Assembly: GCF_005886805.2 (NCBI RefSeq)
Contig: NZ_CP045429.1
Span: 2,574,501-2,638,500, forward strand
Reading direction: 5' to 3'
Length of the DNA: 64,000 bases
From: Pseudoalteromonas rubra
Lineage (GTDB): Bacteria; Pseudomonadota; Gammaproteobacteria; Enterobacterales; Alteromonadaceae
Part shown: positions 8,793 to 17,135 of the stretch, in pieces
Layout of the letters: every line of letters starts with the position of its first letter
How positions within the stretch are numbered: the stretch's first letter is position 1
Position numbers and translations under genes: made by a program
Notes under the pieces: generated by a model
What the model was told of the DNA's origin: nothing
Database searches by the model: none
Seen by the model: the letters and a program-made list of their open reading frames with translations, nothing else

Positions 8793-9878
8793 ATGTCCGG
8801 TGCTGATTTATTGATAATAGGTGGCGGCCCGGCTGGTTGTGCAGCCGCTATTACCGCCCGTCAGAGCGGGCTTAATGTCATTTTAATTGAGCGGCAGAGT
8901 TTTCCCCGGCATCGGCCGGGGGAATCTTTACACCCGGGTATACAGCCCCTTTTTCGTCAACTGGGTATTGAAGACAAAATACTGGCAGAAGCCCCTCTGC
9001 GTTATAAAGGCCAATGGACTGAACAAGGAGACAACACCACCTTTCAAGCATTTGGAGAAGATGACAACGGCAGCTGGCAAGGTTTTCAGATCCCAAGAGA
9101 ACAGTTAGATCTGTGTTTAATTGAACAGGCCCGCTTGCTGGGCGTAGATATTCGCCAGCCTTGCCGTGCCCTGGAAATAGTCAGAGATAGTGGCAAGGTT
9201 ACGGGCTTGTCTACAACTCAAGGTGAGATCCTGGCACAGTGCATTATTGATGCCTCCGGCGGCAGACATTGGTTAGCGAAACAACTAAATACGGGCCTGA
9301 CTTATTTAAGTCGTCCACTTTATGCACGTTATGGTTATGTCAGTATTAATCAGGCTTCTGACTGCATTGAACAACCGAGATTTAAAGTGTTAACCAATGA
9401 ATGGCAATGGTTAGCTCAGATCTCTGAGCGTACCATTCACTGGACACGTTTATTTTTTGATGAAAACACGTTCATTGAAGATGCAAAGCCAACAGCACCT
9501 TCCGATGCTAATAAGCACACTAGAGCACAGAGAAAAATCAATGCGCCGCCAACAGAGTTAGCTCACTTACCAGGGCTAGGCGGTATTAAAGGGGCTGACG
9601 TTAGCTGGCGAAAAACCAAGGTGCCGGCAGGGCCGGGTTATTACATTGTAGGAGATGCTGCATTTGTACTTGATCCAACATCGTCACACGGCGTGCTTAA
9701 GGCCTTAATGTCAGGTATTTATGCTGCTAACTTAGTCGCACAAGTCTACAAGCAAAAGATTAGTGACTCAGTGGCTGCTGAGATCTATGACAACTGGCTT
9801 ACTCAATGGTTAGAGGGGGATGTGAATAAACTTAAAGCCTTTTATCAGAATACTCTGGATGTGCAATCATCGGATTAG
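8793..9878 (+). CDS. LodB-like FAD-dependent oxidoreductase (CTQ maturation)
   Basis: This 361-aa flavoprotein has an N-terminal Rossmann dinucleotide motif (GGGPAGCAAA at residues 10-19, then an acidic strand end, LIERQSFPRHRPGES). A second FAD motif lies in the C-terminal half (GDAAFVLDPTSSHGVLKA). It resembles the tryptophan-halogenase/geranylgeranyl-reductase superfamily, in which LodB and GoxB sit. LodB-type proteins are required to form the cysteine tryptophylquinone of the adjacent oxidase and act in the cytoplasm. The gene starts 38 bases after the lodA-like stop on the same strand and has a weak Shine-Dalgarno (CCGGAG), so the two form an operon. Confidence 0.85.
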   Translation: MSGADLLIIGGGPAGCAAAITARQSGLNVILIERQSFPRHRPGESLHPGIQPLFRQLGIEDKILAEAPLRYKGQWTEQGDNTTFQAFGEDDNGSWQGFQIPREQLDLCLIEQARLLGVDIRQPCRALEIVRDSGKVTGLSTTQGEILAQCIIDASGGRHWLAKQLNTGLTYLSRPLYARYGYVSINQASDCIEQPRFKVLTNEWQWLAQISERTIHWTRLFFDENTFIEDAKPTAPSDANKHTRAQRKINAPPTELAHLPGLGGIKGADVSWRKTKVPAGPGYYIVGDAAFVLDPTSSHGVLKALMSGIYAANLVAQVYKQKISDSVAAEIYDNWLTQWLEGDVNKLKAFYQNTLDVQSSD

Positions 9879-9980
9879 GACGTCAATCAATTACTTTTGA
9901 GCTACTATTCAGTCAAGCCAATCGACATAAGAAATAGCCAATTTAAATCAATGAATGGGGGAGATATTTATATCAAGCGC

Positions 9981-11165
9981 TTAGGGCTTCAAGATTTCCT
10001 CTACAACACGCCTGGCGCTTTGAGTTGCATTATGCACAGCGCCCCAATCCTCTTCTTGCGTGTACGAGTCTCCGGCAAAATACAACTTATGATCGATGGT
10101 ACTGGAAAGAGCACTTGAAATACTCGACGGTGCGATATCCGCCAGGTATGCAGAGTGAATATATGGCTCATCATCCCAATTCTGCACAACATGATTTATA
10201 TAATTTTGAGAGGCTTTACCATCGAAAACTTGATTTAACTCGTTAAGAATGTACTCGAGTTGCGCTTCTTGCGAAACCAATTGATACTGCCTGGCTTGCT
10301 GACCCACAGCGAAAAGCCCCAGTACATTGAATGATGTGTCCTGTCCGTGTGCGGCATCAAAATAGGCCCGTTGACCAGCACTTGTTTCACTATCAGGAAA
10401 TGTGAGATAAGTCGGATAAAATCTTTCAGCGAAGCGTATAAACACTTTAATACCACCCCAAATCGGAGCCTTCTGGATCGCATTCAGTTTGCTATATGGC
10501 AGAGACGGACTAAAACTAATCACCTCATTTTGCAATATTTTCAGCGGTACTGTGACAATGACTTTGTCGGCTTCGTAAAGCGATCCATTATGGTCAGTGA
10601 CAATAACTTTATCTCCAGTATAGTCAATTGACACTACCTGAGTGTTAAAAGTTATTTGTGACTGGATACTCGGGGCAACATATTCTTCAAAAAAATCAAA
10701 CCAGGTGCAGTTTATAAATTTTTTATCTTCAAAATCACTGCCAAATGCATCAAAAATTGGCGAAAGGTTTAGCGTGCCATTTTCAAAATACCCAACTCGA
10801 TCCTGACTTTTATAACCTTGAAGCTCAATAGAGTTTTCCCATGACGATGCCTTTAATACCTTCGTTAATTCGTTTTCTGAGGCATGTAGCCATTCCGCCC
10901 CCAGCGGGATGGGAAAATCAGCAAATGTGGTCGTGCGTTTCATCCTACCACCATATGTGGAAGATGCCTCCAGTATCTGAAAACTGATACCGTTCTGATT
11001 AAGCAAATATCCAGCAGCCAGCCCAGCCGCCCCCGCACCAATAATGAGCACAGACCCGGAAGAATTTGACGGTGTGGAGTTCGAGCCACTGTCGCTCTTG
11101 CATGAAGTGAGTGGTACAGATATCCCCAGCAACCCACACATTTTAATAAACTCTCTTCGATCCAT
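9981..11165 (-). CDS. Tat-exported flavin amine oxidase, probable lipoprotein
   Basis: This 394-aa protein of the flavin-containing amine oxidase family begins with a twin-arginine signal (DRREFIKMCGLLG, residues 2-14). A lipobox-like LTSC follows (Cys22), suggesting export as a folded holoenzyme and lipid anchoring. The FAD motif GAGAAGLAAGYLL lies near residue 43. GGRMKR (about 72) and the C-terminal LYFAGDSYTQEEDWGAVHNA are the family's substrate and FAD signatures. Likely substrates are amines or amino acids, with hydrogen peroxide as product. It converges on the lodA/lodB-like pair with about 100 bp between. GGAGGA lies seven bases before the ATG. Three amine or amino-acid oxidase-related genes together suggest a peroxide-producing island. 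Confidence 0.8.
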   Translation of the reverse strand: MDRREFIKMCGLLGISVPLTSCKSDSGSNSTPSNSSGSVLIIGAGAAGLAAGYLLNQNGISFQILEASSTYGGRMKRTTTFADFPIPLGAEWLHASENELTKVLKASSWENSIELQGYKSQDRVGYFENGTLNLSPIFDAFGSDFEDKKFINCTWFDFFEEYVAPSIQSQITFNTQVVSIDYTGDKVIVTDHNGSLYEADKVIVTVPLKILQNEVISFSPSLPYSKLNAIQKAPIWGGIKVFIRFAERFYPTYLTFPDSETSAGQRAYFDAAHGQDTSFNVLGLFAVGQQARQYQLVSQEAQLEYILNELNQVFDGKASQNYINHVVQNWDDEPYIHSAYLADIAPSSISSALSSTIDHKLYFAGDSYTQEEDWGAVHNATQSARRVVEEILKP

Positions 11166-11255
11166 CTCACTCCTCCACTTTAGATGCTAATGGCAACATT
11201 GATGCTCTCACAAAGGAATTGCTTTTCATCAGACACATCGCAAACAGGGGCGCAC

Positions 11256-11858
11256 TTAATGCGTCCCATGGTTTGCTTTGTTATGATCTTCTGGCTTATC
11301 TATCGTTACTATCACGGCGGATAAATGTGGAAATCCCTGCCAAAGAGAAACAGACCCTTCTCCCAAAGAAAAAACGTCACTTTTTAGTTTTGGATAAAAG
11401 TACATATGGTGTACAGGGGTAGGATATAACTTGCCGTTGTAAAACATTTTATTATTTGGTGACATCATATAGACCAAAGCAGCGGTCTCGGCAGTTGGCA
11501 ACTTACCTGCTCGAAAAGCCTCATCTACAATTTTGTATGTTTCATCGTAAGACTTACCCTCATACAGTGATTTCATATGTAATTCATATGCTGGTAGGAT
11601 TGTTCGCACAGCTGGCTCATTAAAGCAGGACGGTTCATACCTTCCATTCGGATCGTGTACTACAGCACATGTAAACTTGTTTTTCCCTTGTTTTATAGGT
11701 ATGAATTTTCCACCTTTAAATTTTAGAAAAGTAGCATCTTTAGTAACGTGGGAGGGTGCGCCTTCACTAGCTCTGGAGATTTCCAGACGATCGGCTTCAC
11801 TCAATGAAAAACAGGGTACGGAAGCAAAAATTAATAGAGCAAAAATCAAATATCTCAT
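11256..11858 (-). CDS. Secreted protein of unknown function
   Basis: This 200-aa protein has a clear signal peptide (residues 1-19, cleavage after CFS). The mature part contains two Cys (CAVV and PSCFNE) and a segment with clustered aromatic and His residues (YPTPVHHMYFYPKLKSD), possibly metal-binding. I do not recognise the family. It lies just upstream of the Tat amine oxidase on the same strand with a 90-bp gap, so the two could be co-transcribed. No attC is visible on either side. The start ATG follows a weak purine-rich stretch. Confidence 0.6.
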   Translation of the reverse strand: MRYLIFALLIFASVPCFSLSEADRLEISRASEGAPSHVTKDATFLKFKGGKFIPIKQGKNKFTCAVVHDPNGRYEPSCFNEPAVRTILPAYELHMKSLYEGKSYDETYKIVDEAFRAGKLPTAETAALVYMMSPNNKMFYNGKLYPTPVHHMYFYPKLKSDVFSLGEGSVSLWQGFPHLSAVIVTIDKPEDHNKANHGTH

Positions 11859-12325
11859 ACTGATTATTTCCTTATATCCACTTACTCAAATATTCATCAG
11901 ATCACAACACTTCAAGAACAGAGTTGTTAAAACAGCTATATTGTGTGAGAGCCCAAGCACACAACAACCAGAGTGCAAGTCGTCACATACATTGCCTTAG
12001 TAGCAGAGTTATTGCAAATCATTGCACCGATCATGACAAACTCCGCAAGGCACACTGTGTTTTGACAATATATGCTTTTTAAGCAGACATCCCAGACTAG
12101 ATTAAACAATACTTGCCAGTACCCTGCCTGAGAAATGTACTCCAATCATCGTTGCTGATGCTAGTTATCGAGCTTGTAGTAAGAAACTCTGGCTAATAGC
12201 CACCAATACACCTTGGGCCAGAGACATAGTAACCGCCGATACCCTCACCGGCTCGATATTCTGCAATTACTCGCTCGATGTATTTCAGGTGAAGGCTATG
12301 AATATTCTCTTGCGGATCGACATGT
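11859..12325. other. Intergenic DNA with a possible transposase relic
   Basis: Around 12146-12320 the plus strand reads as a stop-free stretch without a start, containing LWLIATNTPWARDIVTADTL. This loosely resembles the C-terminal part of IS4-type transposases. Too little remains to be sure; nothing else is seen here. Confidence 0.25.
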
Positions 12326-12478
12326 ATGCTGATTACTCAAATTAACAACGAAATTTCCAGGCAATTTAGCAATGAGGCCAGGCGACTAAGCGATTATGTT
12401 ATGACAGAGAAACCATTGCGCGGAGCTATGCGCGAATATGTGCGCTTGATACATCAAATTGGAGGGTATCAATTATGA
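12326..12478 (+). CDS. Possible 50-aa basic protein
   Basis: A short plus-strand frame encodes 50 aa rich in Arg and helix-forming residues (EARRLSDYVMTEK, then GAMREYVRLIHQIGG). It starts at ATG 12326 and ends in TGA. There is no clear ribosome binding site, and it may be the tail of a decayed gene fused to the transposase-like relic upstream. No family is recognised. Confidence 0.3.
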   Translation: MLITQINNEISRQFSNEARRLSDYVMTEKPLRGAMREYVRLIHQIGGYQL

Positions 12479-12589
12479 GAGGCTCCCCAATGCCTCAATC
12501 GTAGGCTAACATTAATTGGTTATAATTTAGCGACTTTCTTCCACCAGCCTGTTGAGTATTTTGTATTTTAGCCGGTGTGTTAGGTATAC

Positions 12590-12961
12590 CTAAATACTCA
12601 AAAATAGAATACCTACATAAACAAGTCCGCTAATTACAGCATAAATCGCAAATTTACCTAAGTGCGATTTTCTCGAATTTGTTTGTAATGCCAGATTGAT
12701 ATTTCGAAAACGAAAGTAGATAACAGCCACCACCAAAAAGTATGAAATAATAGTGACAAAGTGAAAGTAGCCCTGAGCAAATAGAACATCGTTGATCTGA
12801 GAAAAAACCTCTCCTATCAAGAGCTCACCAATCATCAAGAATGAAAAAATGTTAAGTAGAACAAAAAATGATAATGTGGAAGTAGCTGAAAAAATCGAAT
12901 AAGAACGTGTTCCGCCTTTGTTTAGTTCTTTTAATGCTAGAGACAAAAATAATGAATGCAA
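12590..12961 (-). CDS. Small four-TM membrane protein
   Basis: This protein of about 123 aa has four hydrophobic helices, around residues 15-37, 45-65, 70-85 and 105-122 counted from the chosen start. A basic loop (RFRNINLALQTNSRKSHLGK) separates the last two. I chose ATG 12961 (MLHSLFLSL) because AGGA lies six bases upstream; the longer frame runs into the attC repeat. The gene is directly left of a well-formed attC (12984-13077), so it is a cassette. Function unknown. Confidence 0.6.
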   Translation of the reverse strand: MHSLFLSLALKELNKGGTRSYSIFSATSTLSFFVLLNIFSFLMIGELLIGEVFSQINDVLFAQGYFHFVTIISYFLVVAVIYFRFRNINLALQTNSRKSHLGKFAIYAVISGLVYVGILFLSI

Positions 12962-12983
12962 CATTAGAAATCCTAGAGTACAC

Positions 12984-13077
12984 CCTACGCCTTTAGTCGG
13001 CACATAGATACTGAGCTAAAATTAGCAACGAAAAAACGCAAGCCAAGTGTTTTGCGCCCTTTAGAGTGACTTGTTAC
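12984..13077 (-). repeat. attC site
   Basis: The left core is ccctacgcc and the right core cttgttacg, which includes the stop of the next gene. The interior has gagctaaaattagcaacgaa and the complementary aagccaagtgttttgcg arm. Confidence 0.75.
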
Positions 13078-13355
13078 GCCGATTTTTGCCACACCACTTC
13101 AAATTCTTCTTTAGATATTTTCTTTGAATCCGACATATCCAGGTCTTTAACGTTCCCACCATATAGCCAACATTCGTCATCAGAGTCGTTTCTGGAAGAA
13201 AACCATCTTCCATTATACTCTTCGACTTGCCGAAGAGCATGCCCTTCATCAGCGAACTCAGTCCAAACTATACCTTCACCTAGATGTGACTCTGAAGGCC
13301 CTTTCCAATATTGCACTGTATCTCCAGATCTGCGAAATGCCTCATTTAGAGGCAA
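13074..13355 (-). CDS. Cassette protein of unknown function, 93 aa
   Basis: This small acidic soluble protein has a Trp-rich central part (VEEYNGRWFSSRNDSDDECWLYGG) and a C-terminal VVWQKSA. It has no signal or membrane segment. The TAA stop lies inside the right core of the attC at 12984-13077, a reliable sign of a genuine cassette gene. The N-terminal codons overlap the next attC repeat (13335), so the true start may be an internal codon, or the gene may have been recombined there. The family is not recognised; the size and acidity would suit an immunity protein or antitoxin. Confidence 0.55.
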   Translation of the reverse strand: MPLNEAFRRSGDTVQYWKGPSESHLGEGIVWTEFADEGHALRQVEEYNGRWFSSRNDSDDECWLYGGNVKDLDMSDSKKISKEEFEVVWQKSA

Positions 13356-13431
13356 TAAAATAACTTTTAAAAATTAGCAAGATACGAAAAAAGCCAACTA
13401 TTTTTTATCCTGCAATAATGAGGTGTTAAGT
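13335..13431 (-). repeat. attC site, degenerate
   Basis: The left core is aaatgcctc and the right core aggtgttaag. The interior ttaaaaattagcaagatacg and agccaactattttttatcc keeps the family pattern. Confidence 0.5.
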
Positions 13432-13438
13432 GTTTTCC

Positions 13439-13732
13439 TCATTTTATAGAGCCTTGATCTCTCAAAAATTGCATTACCGACTCTGATAACTCTTTGCTTG
13501 AAGCACAAAGTAACAGAAAATGTTCTTTGCCCGGTATCGTATCAATATCAATTCGCTGATCTTGATCTGATCGCAATATAATTGTTAGTTCACTCCAATC
13601 TGTAGATTCAGCGGTTTCCGAATTTCCATCTGAGTCTATATCAGCGTCTTCACCCCATATATCGTCTGCAATCTTATAGTAAGCTGGCATAGGGCCTATA
13701 ATTTCAATTTCTACTTCTACCATCCGACTCAT
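13439..13732 (-). CDS. Acidic cassette protein of unknown function, 97 aa
   Basis: The first 20 residues form an amphipathic strand (VEVEIEIIG). An extremely acidic linker (WGEDADIDSDGNSETAES) leads to a C-terminal alpha/beta part. It has no signal or membrane segment. Such acidic, small singletons in integrons are often antitoxin- or immunity-like, but nothing identifies the partner. The ATG start lies left of a degenerate attC, and the stop is seven bases from the next attC right core, so it is a cassette gene. Confidence 0.55.
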   Translation of the reverse strand: MSRMVEVEIEIIGPMPAYYKIADDIWGEDADIDSDGNSETAESTDWSELTIILRSDQDQRIDIDTIPGKEHFLLLCASSKELSESVMQFLRDQGSIK

Positions 13733-13742
13733 ACTCTATCCA

Positions 13743-13847
13743 CTAAACGCCTTAAAAAAGACCAGTAAACTGCTAGCTAAATACGCAAAGCTCACTATTT
13801 ATTTTCCCAGAGAGCCTAAGAACGAATGTGAGTGACTCATTATACAC
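13743..13847 (-). repeat. attC-like site, degenerate
   Basis: The left core is taaacgcctt and the right core cattatacacc. The middle (tgctagctaaatacgc) matches only in part. Confidence 0.35.
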
Positions 13848-14489
13848 CCTGTTCATAGTAACTATCCAGCGTGGCTACGGTAAGACGATTGTGAAATTGC
13901 AAAGGATTGATACAAATTAAGGGCTTTAAGTTTACATAAACAACGCCGTTTTCAATATCGGGTCACCCGAGTAGGGTTAAAGGGTTGTTTCCTTTGGCAA
14001 TATGTCAACATTTTCTGGGGGCGCTTGTGCTGAAATTTTATAAGTTAAATGTTGCCAGAGTTAAACCATCAAAAAGGTCTTCCGTACAGACTGGAGATTT
14101 TCCATATATTTATACTAACTCTCTTAATTAAGCACCCTATTTTGAGGCGAGAAAACAGGTTCAGTAACCAGACAAAAACTTGTGAGCCTATGTCTAATAT
14201 ATAAGGTTATAAATGAGAGCTCTTTAACACAGCCAGCATCCCCCCTTCAAATAGAACAGATATTAAATGAAATTGACATTAATAACAAACCACTTTTTCT
14301 CAGCCTGCGTAAGAGATTAAATGAGTTAAGCTAACGAGTGATGGGAACTTTTGGAGAATTTTAGGCTATTTTACCTACAAGCCTTCGGACAGGGTGTCGG
14401 CGTTTACTGTTATCTTTCATTGATTTTACTTGAGTATATTCTTCATAAAGCGCATCGAGACTCATCCATACCCTATTGCTTTTATAAAG
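13848..14489. other. Gene-free stretch containing a MITE copy
   Basis: No gene is seen. The MITE at 14110-14283 occupies the middle; the rest has no recognisable feature. Confidence 0.5.
14110..14283. mobile_element. MITE, copy 1 (174 bp, degenerate ends)
   Basis: It shares cttaattaag, ctattttgaggcgag, tctttaacacag and ccttcaaatagaacag with the copy inside intI (opposite orientation) and with the copy at 58421. There is no coding capacity. The terminal inverted repeats have decayed. Confidence 0.7.
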
Positions 14490-14849
14490 TCAGATTTTAA
14501 AGCCCATGCGTTTATTTATTTTTATACTTCTGAAGTTATATTTTTTGATCAGGTCAATTTCAGCACGGGGACTTATGGCATTAACTATAGTATTAACAGA
14601 TTCACCAACTTCGGGGAATCCAACATAGCCGTCTAGTTTGACGTCAGGTGCGATAAAGTCAGCAAAATGAATCAAAGCAGGATATCCAACTCCAATATCT
14701 GCCCACACCCCAAATTGAGCACGACAAATTACAATTCCACGTACTTCATCACCAACTTTTAAATTATGATTGGAGTTATTGAATCGTTTTATCCCGCTCT
14801 CTTCCAGCCAGTCAGGAAATAAAGAAGTGAGCTTCCCTCTCCAATCCAC
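14490..14849 (-). CDS. S1-like OB-fold RNA-binding protein
   Basis: This 119-aa protein has a central S1/OB-fold-like domain. LKVGDEVRGIVICRAQFGVW (residues 30-49) and ADIGVGYPALIH match the S1 pattern of a VGD/G strand, an FG turn and an ADIG strand. FPEVGESVNTIVNAI follows like the fourth strand. S1 domains bind single-stranded RNA, so a role in translation or RNA binding is possible. The domain is diverged and the assignment rests on the pattern alone. The start is ATG, close to the attC at 14868; the C-terminus is basic (SIKINKRMGFKI). Confidence 0.6.
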   Translation of the reverse strand: MDWRGKLTSLFPDWLEESGIKRFNNSNHNLKVGDEVRGIVICRAQFGVWADIGVGYPALIHFADFIAPDVKLDGYVGFPEVGESVNTIVNAISPRAEIDLIKKYNFRSIKINKRMGFKI

Positions 14850-14867
14850 AATGCTCCCCCTGAAACA

Positions 14868-14968
14868 CCACGCTAGCCGTAAACGACATACAATAGCTGG
14901 CTACAATTTGCGACAAAGGAGCACAAGCCAACTGTTTTGTGCCCTAGGTTTAACGACCTTAGTTAGAT
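14868..14968 (-). repeat. attC site
   Basis: Left core accacgctagc and right core cttagttagat, about 100 bp, with the arms tagctggctacaatttgcg and agccaactgttttgtg. Confidence 0.75.
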
Positions 14969-15346
14969 ATACTTTGCACCAAATTCTTTGTAACACTTTG
15001 GAAAATAACCCCAAACTCTGACAAATGAATCCGTCACTTCAAATTCAAAGCCGATCCGTTGAACAAGACTTAAAACCTTTTCAGACAAATCAATATCAAT
15101 CCATTCAACACAAAGTAATGGAAATGGTAAGTGATAATACCACTCACTATCCCACTCCGAGATGTAGCCATTGACTACCTTAGTTCGATAACAAGGAGGG
15201 TTAGGAAGTTCACGCATTTCTGAGATGAGTTCATTCCACTTTGTGTTGTTGGCAGCACCAACTAGTTGCTTTACTGCTATGATTCTTTTAGCTTCCTTCA
15301 CGTCCTTTTTATTGGACACTGCATCAGCCATTGGCAGAAGACTCAT
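14963..15346 (-). CDS. Cassette protein of unknown function, 127 aa
   Basis: This is a soluble protein with an Ala/Lys-rich N-terminal helix (VSNKKDVKEAKRIIAVKQL) and a Trp/Tyr-rich C-terminal alpha/beta part containing SEWDSEWYYHLPFPLLCVEW. The family is not recognised, though the composition resembles SMI1/KNR4- or immunity-like singletons. I start it at ATG 15346, just inside the cassette boundary at 15356. The stop overlaps the right core of the attC at 14868-14968, so the cassette is complete. Confidence 0.6.
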   Translation of the reverse strand: MSLLPMADAVSNKKDVKEAKRIIAVKQLVGAANNTKWNELISEMRELPNPPCYRTKVVNGYISEWDSEWYYHLPFPLLCVEWIDIDLSEKVLSLVQRIGFEFEVTDSFVRVWGYFPKCYKEFGAKYI

Positions 15347-15353
15347 ATGTATA

Positions 15354-15452
15354 CCTAACGCCCAGCTAAGAGGCAAATAATTAGCTTGGCGAAAAGAAAG
15401 CCAGTGACAAAAGCCAAGCTATATTTGTCCCGCTTTAGTTACTTGTTAGGTG
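15354..15452 (-). repeat. attC site
   Basis: Left core acctaacgccc and right core cttgttaggtg, 99 bp. It separates the 127-aa protein from the membrane protein to its right. Confidence 0.75.
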
Positions 15453-15484
15453 CAACCAAAACATAATAAATGTTTGATATCGCA

Positions 15485-15850
15485 TCACTGAAACACCCGA
15501 AGTAAATCAGGCACTGCTACGAGCAAGATTTGCCTTATTAACAAGAACCCTAGAACAGCTCCAATTGGGTAAACGATAATCCTGGCAATTACAACGGCCA
15601 CTGGTTCCGAAAGCGGAGTATATTTGGCCAGCAATTTCGGTGAGTAAGCCATATACATAACAAGCCATATCATAACCCCACATACCAAAATCTGTAGCAT
15701 ACCCAAAAGTTGATATGTTTCACTTAGGCCAGGGGCAACCAATGCCGTTAAGGCGAAAATCCCCGCCATAGACCCAAATACAGCGAGTCCAATAATTGCC
15801 ATATATCTAACGAGCAAATCGATGAACTTGAGACTCTTATGCATATGCAC
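15485..15850 (-). CDS. Small membrane protein, first cassette at a relic attI
   Basis: This 121-aa protein has three or four transmembrane helices (about residues 12-34, 44-66, 84-103 and 105-118). PIGAVLGFLLIR lies near the end; there is no catalytic motif. Its start abuts the core ctaacgac of the third attI-like sequence, so it once was the first cassette of an integron whose platform is now a relic (15851-16235). Function unknown. Confidence 0.6.
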   Translation of the reverse strand: MHMHKSLKFIDLLVRYMAIIGLAVFGSMAGIFALTALVAPGLSETYQLLGMLQILVCGVMIWLVMYMAYSPKLLAKYTPLSEPVAVVIARIIVYPIGAVLGFLLIRQILLVAVPDLLRVFQ

Positions 15851-16235
15851 CTAACGACTTATTAGTAAGAGTGCCGGTTTAAACCTGTTCCCAAGGCATT
15901 TCCAACCTATCACTAAACCAACTTATCTGTAATAAGAACAGTAACCTATCACCTAGTGCCCTCGCCTTCAAGTCTGTAGCTGTCGGTAGAAAACGAGCCC
16001 TGATGTTAACGAGAATTGCACTCTCGCTATACAAATCAACTAACACTCAAATTTCAATAAGTTAAACAGCTCAGTGGCATAAACGATATTTGTGAGTTCA
16101 GTAAAAGCGAGAAACTTGATTTGATAAGTAACCGCATTCACTTAGACCTGAATACAGTAAGTAAGGGGGTTTTAGTCACGTTTTTCTGAGCCTGTATGCG
16201 TGAGCTCAGAACCAGACACTACTGAGAATGAATGG
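15851..16235 (+). pseudogene. Relic integron platform: attI-like sequence plus 5' fragment of intI
   Basis: 15851-15960 aligns with attI at 50831: ctaac core, ttattag, gccgg, gttcc, taagaacagtaacctatcacc. 16100-16235 aligns with the promoter and first codons of intI at 51090-51225: aagcgagaaacttgatttga, ccgcattcactta, ttctgagcctgtatgcg, gagctcagaaccagacacta. The reading frame is destroyed, the LexA box has mutated, and the homology ends after about 25 codons, where an attC core (aaacgc, 16240) begins. Confidence 0.8.
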
Positions 16236-16237
16236 CG

Positions 16238-16316
16238 TACAAACGCATCAACGAAGTTTTTCAAAAAAGAAGCGCAAAACAATCGTTTTGCTTCCTTTTG
16301 AATAACTTACTAGGTA
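16238..16316 (-). repeat. attC site joined to the relic intI fragment
   Basis: Left core caaacgcatc and right core cttactagg. The arms are agaagcgcaaaacaat and cgttttgcttcc. Its left core abuts the intI remnant. Confidence 0.55.
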
Positions 16317-16326
16317 GCGGATTACT

Positions 16327-16701
16327 TTAAATACGAATTGAGTTTCCAGGATTAGAAAACATTAAACTCCTTGCTCTTTTGGTAGTCATTCCCCAGTCAT
16401 CGGTTTCCCAGCGCTTATATCCTTCATCAGTGAGGAATAGTTGAAGCGGAGAAAGTACAAAGCTGGCCCAGTTTTCAACGAGGCCAAGTGACTCTCTTTT
16501 GCTGTAATCGTGATATTCCTCGTTTTGAAACTTTGTTAAACCTACAGTCCCGTCTGAAATAAGCCCTTGTAATACGGCTTGTACTCTCATGTCTTTGACA
16601 CCTCTGGCATCAAATTCGGTTTTAAGTTCATTCACCGCAGACTCTTCAGACGCAAGAAGAGCAACTAAGAACTGAAGTTCATTTGAAGTCAATTTTTCCA
16701 T
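16327..16701 (-). CDS. Cassette protein with winged-helix-like N-terminus, 124 aa
   Basis: This soluble protein has an N-terminal helical part (LTSNELQFLVALLASEESAV) and FDARGVKDMRVQAVLQGLISDGTVGLTK, which has the helix-turn-helix-wing spacing of small transcription factors. This reading is tentative. A Trp-rich C-terminus (WETDDWGMTTKRAR) follows. It has no signal or membrane segment. It is the last cassette before the relic attI/intI platform and has an attC directly downstream. Confidence 0.55.
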   Translation of the reverse strand: MEKLTSNELQFLVALLASEESAVNELKTEFDARGVKDMRVQAVLQGLISDGTVGLTKFQNEEYHDYSKRESLGLVENWASFVLSPLQLFLTDEGYKRWETDDWGMTTKRARSLMFSNPGNSIRI

Positions 16702-16705
16702 AAGT

Positions 16706-16824
16706 TACCTAGCAACTTTGTAACGGGTCGCGGTACCGTAAATCCGCACTTTTAGCTGTTCAGCCAGAAAAGAGAGCATTGGCAAACTTGCTAAGGCTGG
16801 ATTCAAAGCTCTGTACCGCACTAA
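16706..16824 (-). repeat. attC-like site, strongly degenerate
   Basis: The spacing between genes and the cores acctagcaac and gcactaaac suggest an attC, but the arms are not clearly complementary. Confidence 0.3.
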
Positions 16825-17027
16825 ACATCATATTTCTTGTTTGGGTTATTTACCCTTTGGGTAAGATAGTTTCTCAATTGATACATTCTTTTTGCTGGAC
16901 AGTCATCTTGATGAACATCATCCAAACACCCCTGACAATTAAGGTCTTCATTTCGCTTAAGAACCCTTACAAGGTCTTTCGCAACATTTAGGTTGATTTC
17001 GATTAGCTTCGTTTTACTCATCAGCAT
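16821..17027 (-). CDS. Small Cys-rich cassette protein, 68 aa
   Basis: A basic N-terminal half (KTKLIEINLNVAKDLVRVLKR) is followed by CQGCLDDVHQDDCPAKR, whose CxxC...C spacing could bind a metal. No family is recognised. The start lies nine bases from the attC at 17037, and two in-frame starts (residues 1 and 3) are possible. Confidence 0.5.
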   Translation of the reverse strand: MLMSKTKLIEINLNVAKDLVRVLKRNEDLNCQGCLDDVHQDDCPAKRMYQLRNYLTQRVNNPNKKYDV

Positions 17028-17036
17028 CTCACGGGG

Positions 17037-17135
17037 CTTAACACCTTACCAACAGGCGCATAAATGCTTGACTGAAATTAGCGACGAAGTAGCGTAAGCA
17101 CGCTGTTTTTCGTCCTGGGTTTAGGCACTGTTATA
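17037..17135 (-). repeat. attC site
   Basis: Left core cttaacacc and right core cactgttatac. The interior is tgactgaaattagcgacg. Confidence 0.7.
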
